From positions 1 through 6,411 of the forward strand of contig CAZHNG010000365.1 in assembly GCA_964533785.1 (NCBI GenBank): a stretch of 6,411 nucleotides of DNA, written 5' to 3'. This DNA comes from JANQRV01 sp964533785. GTDB taxonomy: Bacteria; Bacteroidota; Bacteroidia; Chitinophagales; Saprospiraceae. The translations under genes were made by a program, and so were the position numbers. Below are positions 5,853-6,411 of the stretch, in pieces. The notes under the pieces are model-generated. The model worked only from the letters and a program-made list of their open reading frames with translations, was not told where the DNA came from and made no database searches. Position 1 is the stretch's first letter. Every line of letters begins with the position of its first letter.

Positions 5853-6411
5853 ATGAATATGAAGGTAAAATTTTTTTTTATTGTATTGGTTCTGGGACTT
5901 TTTGCTTGTGAACAAGTCAACCCGGAATTTCAGACGGAGGCAAAAGATCCGGAGTTTTTTCACCGGTCGATGAAGCAGTTGACGGATGTTATTGTCCACG
6001 ATATTTTTTCGCCGCCGGTGGCGAGCAGGATTTACGTTTATCCGAGCATTGCTGCTTATGAGTGTATCATCAATGATCATCAGGAAGCGTACCAAACTTT
6101 AGCGGGGCAATTGCATGAACTCGATCCGTTGCCAAAACCGGAGGCGGAAAAGGAATACTGCTTTCCATTAGCGAGTATCCATGCTTTTTTAACGGTTGGA
6201 AAAGCACTGATCTTCTCGGAACCTACTATGAAAGAGTTTGAGGAAAAGATCTACGCGGAATTTGAGGCCCTGCAAATGCCCAGTGCGGTTTATCGCCGGT
6301 CTATGGACTACGGTAAGGCGGTAGCTGATCATATACTGGCCTGGGCCGATAAAGATAATTATAAGGAAACCCGTACTTTTCCAAAGTATTCCATCAAAGA
6401 TGACCCCAGCC
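5853..6411 (+). CDS. Vanadium-dependent haloperoxidase-like (PAP2-fold) lipoprotein, N-terminal part
   Basis: The gene runs off the window end, so only 186 codons are visible. A lipoprotein signal peptide with lipobox LFAC (Cys19) predicts membrane anchoring outside the cytoplasm. The mature part is helical, with a segment characteristic of Bacteroidota vanadium-haloperoxidase-type proteins: IVHDIFSPPVASRIYVYPSI (about 47-66) followed by AAYE. A later helix reads SMDYGKAVADHILAWADKD, then the KETRTFPKYS region. In the family, the vanadate- or phosphate-binding Lys, Arg and His residues lie in the C-terminal half, which is outside the window. Whether it is a true haloperoxidase or a phosphatase-like relative cannot be judged. 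Start choice is between ATG at 5853 and ATG at 5859, six bases later. A run of nine T (5871-5879) lies within the signal peptide codons. It follows the DUF1080 gene by 9 nt. Confidence 0.8.
   Translation, partial: MNMKVKFFFIVLVLGLFACEQVNPEFQTEAKDPEFFHRSMKQLTDVIVHDIFSPPVASRIYVYPSIAAYECIINDHQEAYQTLAGQLHELDPLPKPEAEKEYCFPLASIHAFLTVGKALIFSEPTMKEFEEKIYAEFEALQMPSAVYRRSMDYGKAVADHILAWADKDNYKETRTFPKYSIKDDPS

Overview
The window looks like a chromosomal segment of a Bacteroidota bacterium, probably of the Saprospiria/Cytophagia type (class-level placement is inference). The evidence is a TonB-dependent receptor with a carboxypeptidase-like regulatory domain followed directly by a DUF4249 lipoprotein gene, a DUF1080 protein, a vanadium-haloperoxidase-type lipoprotein, several short lipoboxes, and AT-rich intergenic DNA without clear Shine-Dalgarno sequences. 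All recognised genes are on the + strand.

Layout: 1-337 is non-coding and holds a six-unit array of heptamers and a hairpin whose arms are built from 9-10 nt units. 338-910 encodes an unrecognised small lipoprotein. A perfect 23-bp inverted repeat at 941-987 separates it from the next unit. 1065-4570 is a TonB-receptor/DUF4249 gene pair with a 3-nt gap, and both members are broken. The receptor has a one-base frameshift near 1920-1926 and the DUF4249 gene has two in-frame TAA codons (4151 and 4256). 4571-5006 is non-coding and mostly filled by a 277-bp inverted-repeat element (4583-4859). Its arms carry three 9-nt units each, a scheme resembling that of the hairpin at 213-280. 5007-5843 encodes an exported DUF1080 (3-keto-disaccharide hydrolase-like) protein. 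Starting 9 nt after its stop, 5853 to the window end encodes the N-terminal part of a vanadium-dependent haloperoxidase-like lipoprotein.

Functionally, the receptor/DUF4249 pair would have formed an outer-membrane uptake unit of unknown substrate. As written it cannot make either full-length protein, unless the lesions are sequence errors. The DUF1080/haloperoxidase pair is intact as far as visible and is probably co-transcribed. I found no convincing new enzymatic or defence system. The most notable signals are the decayed operon and the families of short-period intergenic repeats.
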